The notes beneath the pieces were generated by a model. The model saw nothing but the letters and a program-made list of their open reading frames with translations. It was not told the origin of the DNA and searched no databases. Made by a program: the position numbers and the translations under genes. 44,149 nt of DNA from contig QZKN01000027.1 in NCBI GenBank assembly GCA_003598175.1, forward strand, positions 1 through 44,149. The letters run 5' to 3'. The DNA comes from Candidatus Omnitrophota bacterium. GTDB taxonomy: Bacteria > Hinthialibacterota > Hinthialibacteria > Hinthialibacterales > Hinthialibacteraceae. Below, piece by piece: positions 43,221 to 44,149 of this stretch (its first letter is position 1; each line of letters opens with the position of its first letter).

Positions 43221-43937
43221 TTATCTCCTTTTTAATTGAACCGCATGTTCGCGGATATTGCCGTTGATTGTGACTTCGTATTCGCCGAAATGGGCGAGAT
43301 CGGGTCTTTCTTCATCGATTTCAATGCGATGGGGAAAGCGAATAGTGCGATCCCGATAGTATTTTCCCACATCGACGTGCATACATCGCGCCAGCCATAC
43401 ATCCGAGGTGTTGCGATCGATATTGAAGAGACCGATCACCTCGCTTTCGTGGTCCGGTCCGCCGGAATCGATTGCAGCGCGGTCGTATGCGTAACGTAAA
43501 AAACGCCATTGCGGCACTTCTTTTCCGGAAAAGGATGATTGACCGCAATTGGAAAAGGCTTCGATGGTATGAGCATTTTGCCTCTTGAGGGCGGGACAAT
43601 AGAGGCACGACTCCGAGCAATACCCCAGTTCAGCTAACGACATGGGGACGCCAGTCCAATATCCATTTGCCGCCGGCCCGCATCCCCACGCGGTGGATTC
43701 CGGGCGGGATACCGTATCGGCGACGCCATCCGCCAGCGGAAAACGACCGTAATCCAGCTTGTAGGTTTGTATGGCAACGAATAGCGAATGAAGATTCTCT
43801 TTGCATCCGGCATCGTCGGCGCGGCGCAAGGCGTCATTCATATTGGCGCTGAGAATACCGGCTAAAATCCCGATGATTGCTACAACCACGAGAAGTTCTA
43901 TCAGCGTGAAGCCTTTATTGGGAGTAATAGTATTCAT
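43221..43937 (-). CDS. Pseudopilin-like protein
   Basis: A 238-residue protein with a standard prepilin signal (MNTITPNKGFTLIELLVVVA; cleavage after Gly9, Glu at +5). The C-terminal domain has several Cys residues (CSESCLYCP, SNCGQSS, ARCMHVD), which may form disulfides or bind metal in the periplasm. It is transcribed just before the beta-propeller gene (5-bp gap) and, with it, ahead of the chelatase operon. It may be a minor pilin or a pilin-anchored surface protein. The ribosome site is weak. Confidence 0.87.
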   Translation of the reverse strand: MNTITPNKGFTLIELLVVVAIIGILAGILSANMNDALRRADDAGCKENLHSLFVAIQTYKLDYGRFPLADGVADTVSRPESTAWGCGPAANGYWTGVPMSLAELGYCSESCLYCPALKRQNAHTIEAFSNCGQSSFSGKEVPQWRFLRYAYDRAAIDSGGPDHESEVIGLFNIDRNTSDVWLARCMHVDVGKYYRDRTIRFPHRIEIDEERPDLAHFGEYEVTINGNIREHAVQLKRR

Positions 43938-44149
43938 GTCCCGGTTATTACGAATTTATATTTCGTAATACAATATGGAGGGTGTCGGATAATTTGTCAA
44001 GGAAGATACAATTTAAGAAAAAGAGTATCAGGTCAGCCTTATGAAGTGATTTTTGGTTCATCCGGAAATTGGATCCGTACCTTCCAAAAAAGAGAGGACA
44101 GGCTTAACTCTCCTGACTGATTAAAGATAGAAAAAAAGGAGAGCAAGCA
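43938..44149. other. Upstream region of the pseudopilin operon and of a plus-strand gene beyond the edge
   Basis: It should hold the promoter for the minus-strand operon. At the very edge, AAGGAG followed by AGCAAGCA is a good plus-strand ribosome site, so a plus-strand gene probably starts just outside the window. No gene is visible within. Confidence 0.4.

Overview
The window looks like a chromosomal piece of a Gram-negative, flagellated, polysaccharide-degrading bacterium from a poorly cultured lineage. Evidence for this includes outer-membrane and periplasmic proteins (a TolC-like lipoprotein, DegP/HtrA), two very large flagellins, pseudopilin-like proteins of the type common in Planctomycetes, Sumerlaeota, Hydrogenedentota and related phyla, an HzsA-related multiheme protein of the type common in Planctomycetes-like genomes, and secreted glycoside hydrolases. 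The exact phylum cannot be fixed from sequence reading alone. Base composition is moderate and genes are loosely packed, with many short palindromic repeats between them.

Layout. 1-3286 (minus): a secreted HzsA-related protein whose visible 3' end enters a formylglycine-generating-enzyme (FGE/SUMF1) domain and runs off the window. 3610-8607 (minus): two flagellin paralogues, each with a large inserted central region. 8664-9302: a gene-free block bounded by a perfect 14-bp inverted repeat and holding four related hairpins with a conserved loop. 9573-10814 (plus): two CheY-sized receiver proteins. 10870-11042 (minus): a candidate small RNA. 11290-14225 (plus): eukaryotic-type citrate synthase, a hydrogenase-maturation-type protease and a TGS-domain GTPase. 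14288-15778 (minus): DegP/HtrA. 16327-18573 (plus): PcrA/UvrD helicase, then a TPR protein, a PIN toxin-antitoxin pair, a secreted beta-propeller-like protein and an unknown protein.

22297-33541 (minus): a secreted glycosidase-like protein with a malectin-like domain, a TolC-like lipoprotein, a toxin-antitoxin pair whose PIN toxin has an in-frame amber codon, the 3' remnant of a serine hydrolase, a membrane ankyrin/trypsin/TPR fusion, a HigBA-type pair and a GH9 endoglucanase-like protein preceded by a pseudopilin gene. 34553-36879 (plus): a c-type-heme DUF3365 lipoprotein, a candidate structured RNA with its own promoter and terminator, and an MFS transporter. 36944-43937 (minus): a CobN-like chelatase with a predicted membrane helix at each end, translationally coupled to a DUF2149 protein and an ExbB/TolQ-like proton-channel subunit, behind a secreted beta-propeller protein and a second pseudopilin.

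The strongest systems-level observation is the coupled ExbB-like / DUF2149 / membrane-anchored CobN-like operon. It resembles the HmuS-HmuU-HmuV part of Bacteroidota haem-uptake loci, but no TonB-dependent receptor or haemophore is nearby. The strongest non-coding observations are the inverted-repeat-bounded hairpin block next to the flagellin genes, the promoter-terminator-bounded RNA at 35251-35480, and a family of short hairpins with compensating stem changes scattered over the window.
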